This document shows, one piece after another, positions 21,937 to 29,941 of a DNA stretch of 30,167 nucleotides. The number at the start of each line of letters is the position of its first letter. Positions within the stretch are counted from its first letter, which is position 1. This DNA comes from DATMBL01 sp050735975 (GTDB taxonomy: Bacteria > Desulfobacterota > Binatia > UBA9968), in NCBI GenBank assembly GCA_050735975.1, contig JBOHVS010000345.1, forward strand, positions 1 through 30,167. The letters are read 5' to 3'. A model generated the notes under the pieces. It saw only the letters and a program-made list of their open reading frames with translations. It searched no databases and was not told where the DNA came from. The position numbers were made by a program, and so were the translations under genes.

Positions 21937-22251
21937 TTACACTTCGATCGCCGTAATCTTCAAGACAGTCTGGCGCTGGCGGTGCCCTCTCTGCCGGCTG
22001 TAACTTTTCCGCCTTTTCTTCTTGAAAACCAGAACTTTCTTCGCCTTGGCTTGGTTTACGATCTCGCCCATAACCCTGGCGTTTGCAACCAGGGGCGCGC
22101 CGATGTTTACTTCGCCGTTGCCGCCGATGAACAAGACCTCACCCAGAGTAACTTTGTCGCCCACCTCACCCGCGAGTTTTTCAACCTTTACGGTGTCTCC
22201 CTCGGAGACGCGGTATTGCTTACCACCGGTTCGAATCACAGCGTATTTCAT
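21937..22251 (-). CDS. rplU: 50S ribosomal protein L21 (bL21)
   Basis: L21 is a 23S rRNA-binding protein of the large subunit. It has 104 residues starting MKYAVIRTGGKQYRVSEGD, a near-universal signature. The C-terminal basic part, VLVFKKKRRKSYSRQRGHRQ followed by TVLKITAI, is also standard. It is the first gene of the cluster, with a strong promoter 20-50 nt upstream. It is divergent from lemA. Confidence 0.98.
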   Translation of the reverse strand: MKYAVIRTGGKQYRVSEGDTVKVEKLAGEVGDKVTLGEVLFIGGNGEVNIGAPLVANARVMGEIVNQAKAKKVLVFKKKRRKSYSRQRGHRQRQTVLKITAIEV

Positions 22252-22271
22252 GACTATTTTCCCGAACGTAT

Positions 22272-22300
22272 TTTCTAAAGGAAAAACCCGGCAAAGTCAA
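22272..22300 (-). promoter_or_regulatory. Sigma-70-like promoter of rplU-rpmA
   Basis: On the minus strand TTGACT (22300-22295) and TAGAAA (22277-22272) are exactly 17 bp apart. The predicted transcription start is about 14 nt before the rplU ATG, leaving a very short leader with GGGAAAA as a possible ribosome site. The TTGACTTTGCC stretch recurs in the promoter at 6746. Confidence 0.72.
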
Positions 22301-22519
22301 CATATGCGGGCCAAAGGTGATGGTTCAATTTAACCCAAGATCCCGAGCGGAGCGAGAAATCCTTCTTAATGTTAAAACTAGCCTCCGATTGTAACTCAAC
22401 ACTATCATGCCTACTACAGGAACACGCTCCCCTTGCCAATGGCCTCTATTCTTTTTACTTTGGTTAAATTGAATGTCACTGTCTGTAAGATAGAGACTCT
22501 AAGGATCGGGAGGGATCTG

Positions 22520-23119
22520 ATGCGCAAATTAAATTCGAGTTCAAAGTACTTCTTCAGCCTCGTAGCGGTAGCGTTTCTGTTTTTGTCGGGCTGCGGTTAC
22601 AACGAGATTCAGGGACTGGACGAAAACGTGAAAGCCGCATGGGGCGAAGTCCAAAATCAGTACCAGCGCCGGGCGGATCTGGTGCCGAACCTTGTCTCTA
22701 CGGTCAAGGGCGCCGCGCAATTCGAGCAGGACACGCTTCAAAAAGTCATTGATGCGCGAGCGCAAGCTACCTCTATCAAGCTAGACGCGCAAGCTTTGAG
22801 CAATCCGGAGACCTTTAGGAAATTCGAACAAGTCCAGCAGCAGTTGTCCAGCGCGTTGTCCCGTCTTTTGGTGGTTGTGGAGCGTTACCCCGAACTCAAG
22901 GCGAATCAGAATTTTCGCGATCTTCAGGCCCAACTGGAAGGGACCGAGAACCGGATTGCCGTGGCGCGCAAACGCTACGTCGAGAGCGTGGCGGAATACA
23001 ACAAATCAGTCCGCTACTTCCCGAGCAATCTCACGGCTAAATATCTCCTCGGTCTTGAAGTGCGCGAAACTTTTAGCGCCGAGGACTCGGCCGCAAAACC
23101 GCCACAGGTAAAATTCTAG
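22520..23119 (+). CDS. LemA family lipoprotein
   Basis: The ATG at 22520 is preceded by GGGAGGGATCTG, a good ribosome site; the frame is open to 22433 but that extension is unlikely. The protein has 199 residues. The N-terminus is a lipoprotein signal with lipobox LSGC, Cys25 being the predicted lipidated residue. The body is the LemA helical domain: YNEIQGLDENVKAAWGEVQN, QRRADLVPNLVSTVKGAAQF, and a C-terminal ENRIAVARKRYVESVAEYN segment. LemA proteins are membrane-anchored and of uncertain function. They very often precede TPM-domain genes, as here: the next gene starts 6 nt after the stop. Confidence 0.95.
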   Translation: MRKLNSSSKYFFSLVAVAFLFLSGCGYNEIQGLDENVKAAWGEVQNQYQRRADLVPNLVSTVKGAAQFEQDTLQKVIDARAQATSIKLDAQALSNPETFRKFEQVQQQLSSALSRLLVVVERYPELKANQNFRDLQAQLEGTENRIAVARKRYVESVAEYNKSVRYFPSNLTAKYLLGLEVRETFSAEDSAAKPPQVKF

Positions 23120-23125
23120 CTGCGG

Positions 23126-24061
23126 ATGAAGCTGCAGAAATTTCCGCCCTCGTTTTCAGGATTCCTGTTGTTCTCGTTTCTGATCCTGAATTCTTTTGCG
23201 TTTGCTCTGGACGTGCCTCCGCTGCGGGGTCGGGTCAACGACCTTGCGGGAATGCTGCCGCCGGACCGCGCCCGCGCTCTTGAGGAGCGAATGGCAAATT
23301 TCGAGCGCGAAACCGGACACCAAATCGCAGTTCTAACTATCCCCAGCCTGCAAGGCGACGCCCTGGAAGACTTCAGTATCAGGGTCGCTGAAACTTGGAA
23401 GGTTGGCCAAAAGGGCTTCGATAACGGCGCCATTCTGCTGGTTGCTCGCGACGATCGCAAACTTCGAATCGAGGTGGGATATGGCCTTGAGGGGATCCTT
23501 CCGGATGCCATTGCGAGCCGAATCATACGCGAAGTGATCGCGCCGCGCTTTCGGGCCGGCGATTTTGCCGCCGGCATAGAAGCCGGAACCGAAAGTATCA
23601 TGAAGATCGCTCGCGGCGAGAAAATCTCTGCAGCCGTTCCGAGGCCTCAAACTGAGAATCGAGACTCTTACGGGATAATGACCACTCTATTCATGGCCGC
23701 GCTGTTCGCACTGGCGATCGGCATTTCCCAGCGAACAGTTCCGCGCGGCGCGTTTGGCGGCGCTGCCGCCGGCGCTATGTCGACGGTGCTGGGGGCCGCG
23801 GGTGCGGGTCCGCTCTTTTGGATTATTGCCATACTCGCCGGCGGAATTGTGGGCGCCGCCGGTAATCTCTTCGCTCGGCAGAGTTCGAATCGAGCTTGGA
23901 CCGGTAGGAGCGCGCGTCGCGGTCGCTACGATCACTGGGGAACCGGAGGTTGGGGCACCACTTTTAGGGGTGGAGGTTTTGGCGGAGGAGGCTTTGGAGG
24001 TGGAGGATTCAGCGGTGGAGGCGGTGGTTTCGGCGGCGGAGGAGCATCCGGGAGCTGGTAA
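23126..24061 (+). CDS. TPM domain (YgcG-like) membrane protein with glycine-rich tail
   Basis: The product has 311 residues. A signal peptide covers about 1-28 (FLILNSFAFA). The extracytoplasmic TPM domain follows (about 30-170). It has GRVNDLAGMLPPDRARALEE, TGHQIAVLTIPSLQGD, GQKGFDNGAILLVARDDRK and IEVGYGLEGILPDAIASRII. Two hydrophobic segments lie at about 185-202 and 230-255. The tail is RGGGFGGGGFGGGG-like and ends GASGSW, the standard low-complexity end of this family. TPM proteins have been linked to photosystem II repair in plants and cyanobacteria, but the bacterial YgcG role is unclear. It is coupled with lemA and the next TPM gene in one operon. Confidence 0.95.
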   Translation: MKLQKFPPSFSGFLLFSFLILNSFAFALDVPPLRGRVNDLAGMLPPDRARALEERMANFERETGHQIAVLTIPSLQGDALEDFSIRVAETWKVGQKGFDNGAILLVARDDRKLRIEVGYGLEGILPDAIASRIIREVIAPRFRAGDFAAGIEAGTESIMKIARGEKISAAVPRPQTENRDSYGIMTTLFMAALFALAIGISQRTVPRGAFGGAAAGAMSTVLGAAGAGPLFWIIAILAGGIVGAAGNLFARQSSNRAWTGRSARRGRYDHWGTGGWGTTFRGGGFGGGGFGGGGFSGGGGGFGGGGASGSW

Positions 24062-24064
24062 GCA

Positions 24065-24697
24065 ATGAACGCTGAGACTTTTTTTACCGCCGAAGAGCAA
24101 GAACGCATTCGCAATGCCGTAGCGGCCGCCGAACAAAACACTTCGGGCGAGATTGTCCCGATGATGGTGGACTCCAGTGCGCGCTATGCTGAAATCGAAA
24201 TGACCGGTTTGGCTGCCGGCCTCGTCATCGGCACGATGGCAGCGTTCATTTTTCATGACCCTTTCGCCTATATTCACTCACAATTGGTTTGGCCGCTCGC
24301 GGGGGCAGTACTCGGCTATATCGTCTGCAGCATCCCCGTCGTTAAGAGACCTTTGATTCCGAAAGATCGCATCGAAACTGCCGTTGATCTCCGCAGTCTC
24401 GCTGCATTTGCCGCTCATGGACTGCATCACACCCGAGAGCATACCGGAATATTGATTCTGATTTCTCTGTTAGAACACCGGGTGGAGGTTTTGGCGGACA
24501 AGGGCATCAACGAGAAGGTTTCGCCGGGCACCTGGGACGAGATTGTTCAGATCGTGACCACCGGACTTAAGACCGGCAATGCCTGCGACCGACTTTGCAA
24601 AGCCATTGAACGCTGCGGCGAGATTTTAGCTCAGCATTTTCCGCGCCGTCCGGACGATAGAGACGAGTTGGCCAATAAGCTTGTCACCGAACGGTAG
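24065..24697 (+). CDS. Second TPM-domain protein, with two transmembrane segments
   Basis: This 210-residue protein starts 3 nt after the previous stop. A short soluble N-terminal part (AEEQERIRNAVAAAEQNTSG) is followed by a hydrophobic hairpin (GLAAGLVIGTMAAFIF and WPLAGAVLGYIVCSI, about 50-95). The C-terminal half of the TPM domain then appears: HHTREHTGILILISLLEHRV, VLADKGINEKVSPGTWDEIV. The membrane hairpin splits the TPM domain, a recurrent design in the third gene of lemA-TPM-TPM operons. No signal peptide is visible. The function is unknown beyond the operon context. It converges on the VOC gene with a 30-nt gap and no clear terminator. Confidence 0.9.
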   Translation: MNAETFFTAEEQERIRNAVAAAEQNTSGEIVPMMVDSSARYAEIEMTGLAAGLVIGTMAAFIFHDPFAYIHSQLVWPLAGAVLGYIVCSIPVVKRPLIPKDRIETAVDLRSLAAFAAHGLHHTREHTGILILISLLEHRVEVLADKGINEKVSPGTWDEIVQIVTTGLKTGNACDRLCKAIERCGEILAQHFPRRPDDRDELANKLVTER

Positions 24698-24727
24698 GGC
24701 CTCAGCCTAGCTTGATTGTTCCGGCAT

Positions 24728-25177
24728 TCAAGTCAGATTCCCCATGATCTCCTCATCGCTGGCCGTCAAGTCCACCGGCTTGCCGAAAGGTTGAGGCCAA
24801 TCCAGACCCGTCGGCCAATACACTTCTACCTGGTTCCCGTCCGGGTCTTCGAAATAGACGCCGACGGCATTGCCGTGGCTGACGGTGCGGATGATGGGTA
24901 TGTTGTGCTGCAAAAAAACTCGGTAAAACTCTTTGACATCGGCGAGGCTGGCGCAACGGAAAGAAATCTGCTGCACGACTTTGCCGTCTTCTCGGCCCGG
25001 CACCAGCAGCAACTCGTGGTGCTCTTCCAGCCTGTCCTTAGCCGTCATAAATGCATTGCCGGTCTTGGGGCTAACGTCGCTGACGCCCAAACCAAGGATG
25101 TCCCGGTAAAATGCCTTGGAACGCTCGATGTCGCGCACATACAGGCCCACGTGACCTAACGACGTCACTCTCGGCAT
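24728..25177 (-). CDS. VOC superfamily protein (glyoxalase / extradiol dioxygenase fold)
   Basis: I start it at ATG 25177, preceded by AAAGGAGGAGTT, an excellent ribosome site, which gives 149 residues. Two beta-alpha-beta-beta-beta modules are visible, starting LGHVGLYVRDIERSKAFYRD and VQQISFRCASLADVKEFYRV. Candidate metal ligands are His9, His54 or Glu55, and Glu118 in DGNQVEVYWP. At the position where many relatives have His (HHIAF) this protein has Gln (QQISF). It could be a lyase, a dioxygenase or a binding protein, and the substrate cannot be read. The nearest neighbours give no functional clue. Confidence 0.9.
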   Translation of the reverse strand: MPRVTSLGHVGLYVRDIERSKAFYRDILGLGVSDVSPKTGNAFMTAKDRLEEHHELLLVPGREDGKVVQQISFRCASLADVKEFYRVFLQHNIPIIRTVSHGNAVGVYFEDPDGNQVEVYWPTGLDWPQPFGKPVDLTASDEEIMGNLT

Positions 25178-25748
25178 AACTCCTCCTTTCGAACCGTTAA
25201 CTGGCTCTCGCATTAGCGGCCCGGCAAAAACACGGCCGACTCGAACTCATCATATCGTCAGACTGTCTGAAAACCCGCCCATGGTTCGACTGACTCACAC
25301 CACGATCGGGAGAACGCCCTTTGAATTTAATGGCTCACCGTTCGTCCCTTTTGCGCAAGACGCATAACGAATCGTCCTGCATCAAGTCGCGACACCCAGC
25401 TTCTAGCAGAGGACGCACCGAGATCCAAGACCCGACCATGGAATGTAAAATCTCCTTACAAGGCTCCCGCTAATAAACCTCAGCCGGCCCAGGCGTTTCA
25501 TCCCGAGCATCGAATGTGCAAATAAAGTTTACGAAATTACTTTCACGCGCGAAAATAATTTTAATATTTTTTAATAGCTTACCTCGTGGCATCTCTATTG
25601 CGGCAATCCTTGGTGAAGAGAATCTTCAATGGCGCCTTTTTGGGTTCGCAGACGAGACAGCTGTGATAATTGGCAAATTTACTTTGGGGATTTCATCTTG
25701 CCTCATGCAATCGTTGTCAGAAACCGCGCTCGGTAAGAAGGCGGCCCT
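25178..25748. other. Gene-poor interval of 571 nt
   Basis: I see no convincing gene here. An 82-codon open frame at 25516-25764 overlaps the next gene and lacks a ribosome site or recognisable pattern. A 60-bp AT-rich tract (about 25520-25580, including AATAATTTTAATATTTTTTA) contrasts with the surroundings and may hold the promoter of the downstream membrane gene. CAGACTGTCTG near 25259 is a small palindrome followed by AAAACCC, faintly like an element end. Confidence 0.4.
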
Positions 25749-26075
25749 ATGTCCGCTCCCTTGATCCCGGCTGTTTGGAGCCACCTCATTTACAATCTGT
25801 TACTTCAGGTCTTCGATGCAGTCTTAACGTATCAAGTATTGATCCTGGGCGTGCCCGAGGGCAACCCCCTTGTGGCCAATGCCATGGCGATGTGGGGGGA
25901 GGTTTGGGGGTTGCTTTACTGGAAAACGCTTGCCTGTCTCCTGCTTCTATTGATTTTCGCGTTGAGACACCAACGACGGGATCTTACAATCAAGGCTTTT
26001 ACCTTGACCGCCACAGTGTATGGTTGTGTTTTTGTCGCGGGATTATACCAACTGCTTTTCCGGCTCGGCGTATAA
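25749..26075 (+). CDS. Small DUF5658-like integral membrane protein
   Basis: The product has 108 residues with three hydrophobic segments: about 10-32, 55-72 (GLLYWKTLACLLLLLIFA) and 84-105. The first segment contains the pattern D-A-x-x-T-x6-G-x2-E-x-NP (FDAVLTYQVLILGVPEGNPL). This resembles the DUF5658 family of small bacterial and archaeal membrane proteins of unknown role. AGAAGG lies 9 nt before the ATG. The upstream AT-rich tract may be its promoter. There is no operon partner: the next gene begins 190 nt further on. Confidence 0.72.
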   Translation: MSAPLIPAVWSHLIYNLLLQVFDAVLTYQVLILGVPEGNPLVANAMAMWGEVWGLLYWKTLACLLLLLIFALRHQRRDLTIKAFTLTATVYGCVFVAGLYQLLFRLGV

Positions 26076-26265
26076 TCAGCGGACCCGCCCGGCTTACCGA
26101 GATAATATCGCAGCCGACTTATTTCAGTTGAAACGGCTAACTCTTCCGCCCGTTTGAAACCCTCAAGAAAACTTTCCCTCTTCTCGCTCCGATTGGGTGG
26201 TCCGCCTGAAGCGACTTGACCTGATCGTGGCTAACGTGATTTGCAGAAGGGTGAGGCACGTAATC

Positions 26266-26967
26266 ATGGATAATTATTTCTTTTGGTTCGTGGTTTTGCT
26301 CGGAATGATTACCATATACCGAATGTTGTCCCGACGGCTGGTCACCCCCAAGTCGAGAGTGGCCGGCATGCTCCGGCGCTACCGAAGCTTCGAACGCGCC
26401 GGTCTTTCGGAACAGGAGTGCCTCTTCAAACTGTTGTCTACCCGAAGAGGCTGGACGAACCTGCCTGAGACGTTCTTACGGGAGGTCGTCTCTCGTTTGA
26501 GTTCTAAGGAAGACGTCATGAGATTCGTCTCTCTTTCCGAAGGATACCGCTTCGACCAAACACACTTTCCGGGCATCGCCGGAAAACACGATGTCAATGG
26601 CGCCATGACGGAGATCGCTTGTCTGTTGGCGAACTTCGGCAATCGGCTTCAACAGGAAGGTCGTCTCAAAGAAGCAGAGTTCGTGCAAAAGCTTGCGTTG
26701 AAATTACAGCCCAAAGAGTATTTCACCAATCTCCCGTTGGCCGTTACCTACTACAAAATGGAGCGGTATGCCGAGGCCGTCTCGCTGTTTAAAGACGGCC
26801 TTGGCCAGTTCGAAAAATTCGAGATAGCGGCGAAATCCGGGGAGCGCGCATCTTCATTGGTGAACTGTTTAGGATCCAACGCGAGTATGAAAGAGTTAAA
26901 AGTCTCCTATAGAGATATGTACCAGTCATGTTTAGAAGCGGCGCGGTCAGAGAAGCAACGAAGCTAA
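26266..26967 (+). CDS. Membrane-anchored protein with TPR-like repeats
   Basis: I prefer ATG 26266 (233 residues) with GTGAGG upstream; the frame is open to 26197. The N-terminus MDNYFFWFVVLLGMITIYRM is a single hydrophobic anchor followed by a basic patch, so the bulk should be cytoplasmic. Residues about 120-190 look like two tetratricopeptide repeats: LLANFGNRLQQEGRLKEAEF, VQKLALKLQP, LAVTYYKMERYAEAVSLFKD. TPRs mediate protein contacts. No catalytic motif is seen. I do not recognise a named family. The gene stands alone, convergent with the unknown gene at 27095. Confidence 0.72.
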   Translation: MDNYFFWFVVLLGMITIYRMLSRRLVTPKSRVAGMLRRYRSFERAGLSEQECLFKLLSTRRGWTNLPETFLREVVSRLSSKEDVMRFVSLSEGYRFDQTHFPGIAGKHDVNGAMTEIACLLANFGNRLQQEGRLKEAEFVQKLALKLQPKEYFTNLPLAVTYYKMERYAEAVSLFKDGLGQFEKFEIAAKSGERASSLVNCLGSNASMKELKVSYRDMYQSCLEAARSEKQRS

Positions 26968-27094
26968 CGCTGCGTCAAGGGCTAAGGGCAAAAGCTGGTC
27001 CTACCTCTTTGCCATTGCCATCGACCGGAAGGGCTCACCGTTCGAGCCCCCGCTTCACCACGAATAATGCAGGCTCGGTGAAAGCTCGCCATAT

Positions 27095-27628
27095 TCAAGG
27101 GTCGTGATAGTTCGAATGGTTGTGCTGGATGGTATTGATGAAGCAAAGGGCCAAAGGATATCCCGCAGGTTTCGCCAGCTTGAGCAGACGAGACACCGTC
27201 TCTTCCCTGCGAAAAAAGGTTCGGTAGCCCATTTTCTCGTATTCTTTGATCTCCGGAAGACTGTTTGCGTAGATGATCGCCGCGCCGTTGCTGATTAGGT
27301 TCGGCGCCAAGTTTTGACCGAGCGGCAGCCCTTGGCCTGCGTTGTTGCCGATAAGGACATAGTCCAGGGAGTCGTCCAGCTCCTTCAAGGTGCGCATGAT
27401 TGCCGGCAACGAAACCTCGTCCCAGTTTCTCATCTCGAACTTCGCTTGCTCCGCGGTCAAAAGACTTGGATAGCCTTCGGCAATCCGGAATATTCCGTTT
27501 CGTTGAATCAAACGGCTCCACCGAAGGGGCGGACTCGTGACAAAATGGCCGACCGTCACTTCGTTATCGAGGATTAGGGCTATGAAATGGTTAGCCAATG
27601 ATTGGGAAAGCTCAGCGCGGAAAGTCAT
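27095..27628 (-). CDS. Conserved-looking unknown protein, translationally coupled to an F420-type oxidoreductase
   Basis: This is a 177-residue soluble protein that I do not recognise. The ATG at 27628 overlaps the stop of the upstream gene as ATGA, and GGAGAG lies 6 nt before it, so it is very likely a real gene. The sequence alternates beta-like stretches (HFIALILDNEVTVGHFV, LDYVLIGNNAGQG, GAAIIYAN) with helices, suggesting an alpha/beta fold. LPLGQNLAPNLISNG is glycine/asparagine rich and might line a ligand site. The C-terminus is His/Asn rich (FINTIQHNHSNYHDP). No membrane segment or signal peptide is visible. The coupling suggests a job connected with the DUF385 partner. Confidence 0.72.
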   Translation of the reverse strand: MTFRAELSQSLANHFIALILDNEVTVGHFVTSPPLRWSRLIQRNGIFRIAEGYPSLLTAEQAKFEMRNWDEVSLPAIMRTLKELDDSLDYVLIGNNAGQGLPLGQNLAPNLISNGAAIIYANSLPEIKEYEKMGYRTFFRREETVSRLLKLAKPAGYPLALCFINTIQHNHSNYHDP

Positions 27629-28095
27629 AACGTCTCTCCAAGGAAATCAACAGACCCGGCCCGACGTGGCGGCTCCGATAGCTTCAACAGTGGTATCTCT
27701 CGACTCGTTCGTTGCTGATAGACACCGAAGTTGGGGTACATCCCTACCAATCGCGGCCAGATACGTTCTTTCTCTTCAGCAGAAACCCTACATGCGAGAA
27801 CCCGCCGCCGCTCGCCGTTTATTATCACCTCGGCTTCCGGGCAGCACTCGAGATTCAAGTACCATGCCGGATGAATGTCGTTGCCGCCAAAAGACGCTAC
27901 AACAACGAGGTCGGCTCCTTCCTGGAGATAGAGAACCGGCGTTGTTCGGGCGCGCCCCGTCTTGCGGCCCTTCGTAGTGAGCATCATGAAGGGCGCTCTT
28001 CCGAACGCATTGCCCAGTTTTCGGCCGGACAGCTTCCACAACGATAGGTGAAGTCGCCCGAAAAGGCGAATAGTCCTCGGCTTTAGGCGAGCCAT
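27625..28095 (-). CDS. DUF385 / Ddn-like (F420H2-dependent) nitroreductase-quinone reductase family protein
   Basis: I start it at ATG 28095, preceded by AAAGG, giving 156 residues, a usual size for the Ddn split-barrel family; the frame is open to a TTG at 28134. Family marks are MLTTKGRKTGRARTTPVLYL (about 38-57), a phosphate/F420-binding segment, followed by VVVASFGGNDIHPAWYLNLE and VLACRVSAEEKERIWPRLV. In mycobacteria these proteins use reduced coenzyme F420 on quinones or nitro compounds. Here cofactor use is inferred, since no F420 biosynthesis gene is in the window. It overlaps the downstream unknown gene by ATGA. Confidence 0.9.
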   Translation of the reverse strand: MARLKPRTIRLFGRLHLSLWKLSGRKLGNAFGRAPFMMLTTKGRKTGRARTTPVLYLQEGADLVVVASFGGNDIHPAWYLNLECCPEAEVIINGERRRVLACRVSAEEKERIWPRLVGMYPNFGVYQQRTSREIPLLKLSEPPRRAGSVDFLGETL

Positions 28096-28256
28096 TACCT
28101 TTCTGTATCTATCAGATTTTTCGGTTCTTCCCAAAGCTGAACGAGCAATCGGCGTTCACGGCGATTGTTGGACCAGCGTGAACTAATTTGAGGCGTGAGA
28201 TGGTGAAGCGGTAGAGAAGGCCTGGATAGCGGCAAATCGTAGCTAAGAGCCGATAT

Positions 28257-28631
28257 CTAAGCGGCTTTCTTTTTCTTCCTTTTAAAGGATTCGGAATACA
28301 TCTTGATTTCAGAGCGACGGTCGGAGCTCGCTTCTTTCCAGCACAGCAACCCTCGACGTATGTAATCAGGATGTAGACTTAAGAGTTCGCAGATATTGTC
28401 AAACGAAAAAAACCAATCGCTATTTTTCTCGAGAATCCACTCTTCAGTCTCTTGGAATAGCTTCTTTCCCTTTTCGTCCTTTGCAAAGAAATACTTCTGG
28501 TAACATTCGATCGCATCGCCTAGGACCGCCACCATAAGCCCCTCTTCTCTCTCCCGAATGTTTTTTTTGAGCAATCTTTCAACCAGTGCGCTGTCCGAAG
28601 GGTCGAATAACATTCGTCCATTGTTCATCAT
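28257..28631 (-). CDS. Small helical protein of unknown function
   Basis: I choose ATG 28631 because GAGG lies 5 nt upstream; the frame runs on to 28673 without a better site. The product has 124 residues, charged and largely helical by eye. The segment AIECYQKYFFAKDEKGKKLF is followed by TEEWILEKNSDWFFSFDNIC and ELLSLHPDYIRRGLLCWKE. This looks like a compact domain with paired tryptophans, and I believe small proteins with this W-x-FSF-x-x-IC-x-x-L pattern recur in Deltaproteobacteria. The C-terminus is strongly basic (FKRKKKKAA), which would suit nucleic-acid binding, but there is no direct evidence. Confidence 0.68.
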   Translation of the reverse strand: MMNNGRMLFDPSDSALVERLLKKNIREREEGLMVAVLGDAIECYQKYFFAKDEKGKKLFQETEEWILEKNSDWFFSFDNICELLSLHPDYIRRGLLCWKEASSDRRSEIKMYSESFKRKKKKAA

Positions 28632-28951
28632 TTTAACCTCGCTTCCGACACGATATTTCCCACTGAGGGCCATCAGCTCATAACCATCAATCTGCGGCCG
28701 TACAAGCTGAGCGCAGTAACCGTGCCATACGCAATGACAGTCGACGTCAAATTCTGTCCCGCTTTTGCATGAGCTGTCGCCTGGGAAATAAGGCGGCGCC
28801 TACCGGGTGGGGGTTTCAGATAAAGGGACGGGCAGAGTTGCCAGAGGAAATGGAGTGGTGTATGGGCAGGCTGTTGTTTGCCGTCGACATCAGTCTGGGC
28901 TATTGGATAAGAATAGCTCGATAGCAAAGAAAACTATGGAGAATTGTAAAA
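28632..28951. other. Intergenic interval of 320 nt between divergent small genes
   Basis: I find no convincing gene. An 84-codon minus frame (28673-28927) has no ribosome site or family resemblance. A G-rich run (ACCGGGTGGGGGTTT near 28802) and the A-rich stretch before 28952 are the only notable features. The promoters of both flanking genes should lie here. Confidence 0.4.
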
Positions 28952-29371
28952 GTGCCCGCTCTTAGAAAGGCTACCTCATCTCTGGCGTCGGAGACTTTTG
29001 ACTATCCGACCGGGATGGTCTGGTGCCCGATGAAAATGAGCGGCATGGCCATCATGAGGTGCGCGCGATTGCAAAAGGAGCTCGGGTGCGGAACCCGTCG
29101 AGAACTTCAAAGGCTTCAAGCAACCAAGCCGGAACGTGCTGTGCTCTTCTGGCCTTGGCTCCGGCGTCGAGGCGAGTGCCCGGAGCGGGCGACCGAAAAG
29201 CAGATTCGAGAGATTTTGCTGGCAGTAACCCCCCTCAAGCTAGTGCAGCACAGTAGGAAAAATCGGCGGACTTACCGGTGCCCCGGGTGCGGAGGTCGCA
29301 AGATGTTCGGCGCGCGCCGGTGCCGCAAATGCTGGCTTATCTCCGTGAGAAAAAACCGCGCAGCCGGATAA
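28952..29371 (+). CDS. Small zinc-ribbon protein of unknown function
   Basis: This is a 139-residue basic protein beginning at GTG 28952. Two cysteine clusters stand out. The N-terminal set has Cys25, Cys37 and Cys46 in WCPMKMSGMAIMRC and ELGCG. The C-terminal pair of knuckles has Cys110, Cys113, Cys124 and Cys127 in CPGCGGRKMFGARRCRKCW, a classic CxxC-x10-CxxC zinc ribbon. The surrounding sequence is Arg/Lys rich (WPWLRRRGECPERATEKQIR), consistent with DNA or RNA binding. I do not recognise a family. The start is uncertain: the ribosome site is weak. An in-frame ATG at Met22 would remove nothing conserved. Confidence 0.6.
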   Translation: MPALRKATSSLASETFDYPTGMVWCPMKMSGMAIMRCARLQKELGCGTRRELQRLQATKPERAVLFWPWLRRRGECPERATEKQIREILLAVTPLKLVQHSRKNRRTYRCPGCGGRKMFGARRCRKCWLISVRKNRAAG

Positions 29372-29409
29372 AGGTATGACCCCAAGTCTCTAACCCGTTT
29401 GGCAAGTCA

Positions 29410-29425
29410 TTGACAGTCGAGTCAA
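29410..29425 (+). promoter_or_regulatory. Dyad with -35-like half upstream of the small membrane protein gene
   Basis: TTGAC (29410-29414), six bases, GTCAA (29421-29425) is a perfect 5-bp inverted repeat whose left half reads TTGACA, a consensus -35. No good -10 follows at 16-18 bp, so the promoter reading is weak. It resembles the dyad at 6743-6765. Confidence 0.3.
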
Positions 29426-29444
29426 TCTTAGAAAGACTGTTCCC

Positions 29445-29795
29445 ATGGACTCAGAACGGCAAAAGCGGGAAGATGAGATCGAGAAACTCATGCAGGGGAC
29501 GGACCGGAGCCGGGAGTTAGACGTCGCTTTCCAGGAAGAAGTCAGGAAAGCCGCTTCCGCCATCTTTGAGGAAGAAGCGAACAAGATTCAGAAAACTGAG
29601 CGAGCGGAGCGGCGCAAGCGATCAATCAGCCCATCAACAGCCGGACTGTGGCTCCTCATGCTCGGAGCCGGGCTCGCATTTTCCATACCCAGCCTGGGAG
29701 CGGCGCTTATCGTTTGCGGTATTGCCGTGATCGTCTGGGCTACTTTCCTGAAGTCACCCAAAAAAAAGCCCTCACACAACGGCATACGGACGTAG
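29445..29795 (+). CDS. Small membrane protein with charged coiled-coil N-terminus
   Basis: The 116-residue protein begins at ATG 29445. Residues 1-60 are highly charged and helical (RQKREDEIEKLMQ, EEEANKIQKTERAERRKR), probably a cytoplasmic coiled coil. Two hydrophobic segments follow at about 66-80 (AGLWLLMLGAGLAFSI) and 84-101 (GAALIVCGIAVIVWATF), and then a basic tail. I do not recognise a family. The architecture resembles small bacterial proteins of unknown role. It lies 73 nt after the zinc-ribbon gene on the same strand; a shared transcript is possible. Confidence 0.55.
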   Translation: MDSERQKREDEIEKLMQGTDRSRELDVAFQEEVRKAASAIFEEEANKIQKTERAERRKRSISPSTAGLWLLMLGAGLAFSIPSLGAALIVCGIAVIVWATFLKSPKKKPSHNGIRT

Positions 29796-29941
29796 TGTCG
29801 TTGACCGATCCTTAGAGGACGACGCCATCCAGCCCGCAGGCGGGGCGGCCCCTTCTACTTCATCGCAAACCCGCGGATCGTCCTCATCATCTCAAAGCGT
29901 ATCCAGGCAAACCCTCGGCGCGCGTTTCCCAAGTGACCCCT

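Noticed and set aside
22216..22226. T-loop-like GGTTCGAATC suggesting a tRNA
   Set aside because: It is antisense to the conserved IRTGGKQY codons of rplU, and no acceptor stem or anticodon arm surrounds it.
25516..25764. 82-codon plus frame before the DUF5658-like gene
   Set aside because: It starts in an AT-rich tract, has no ribosome site, and overlaps the better-supported gene start at 25749.
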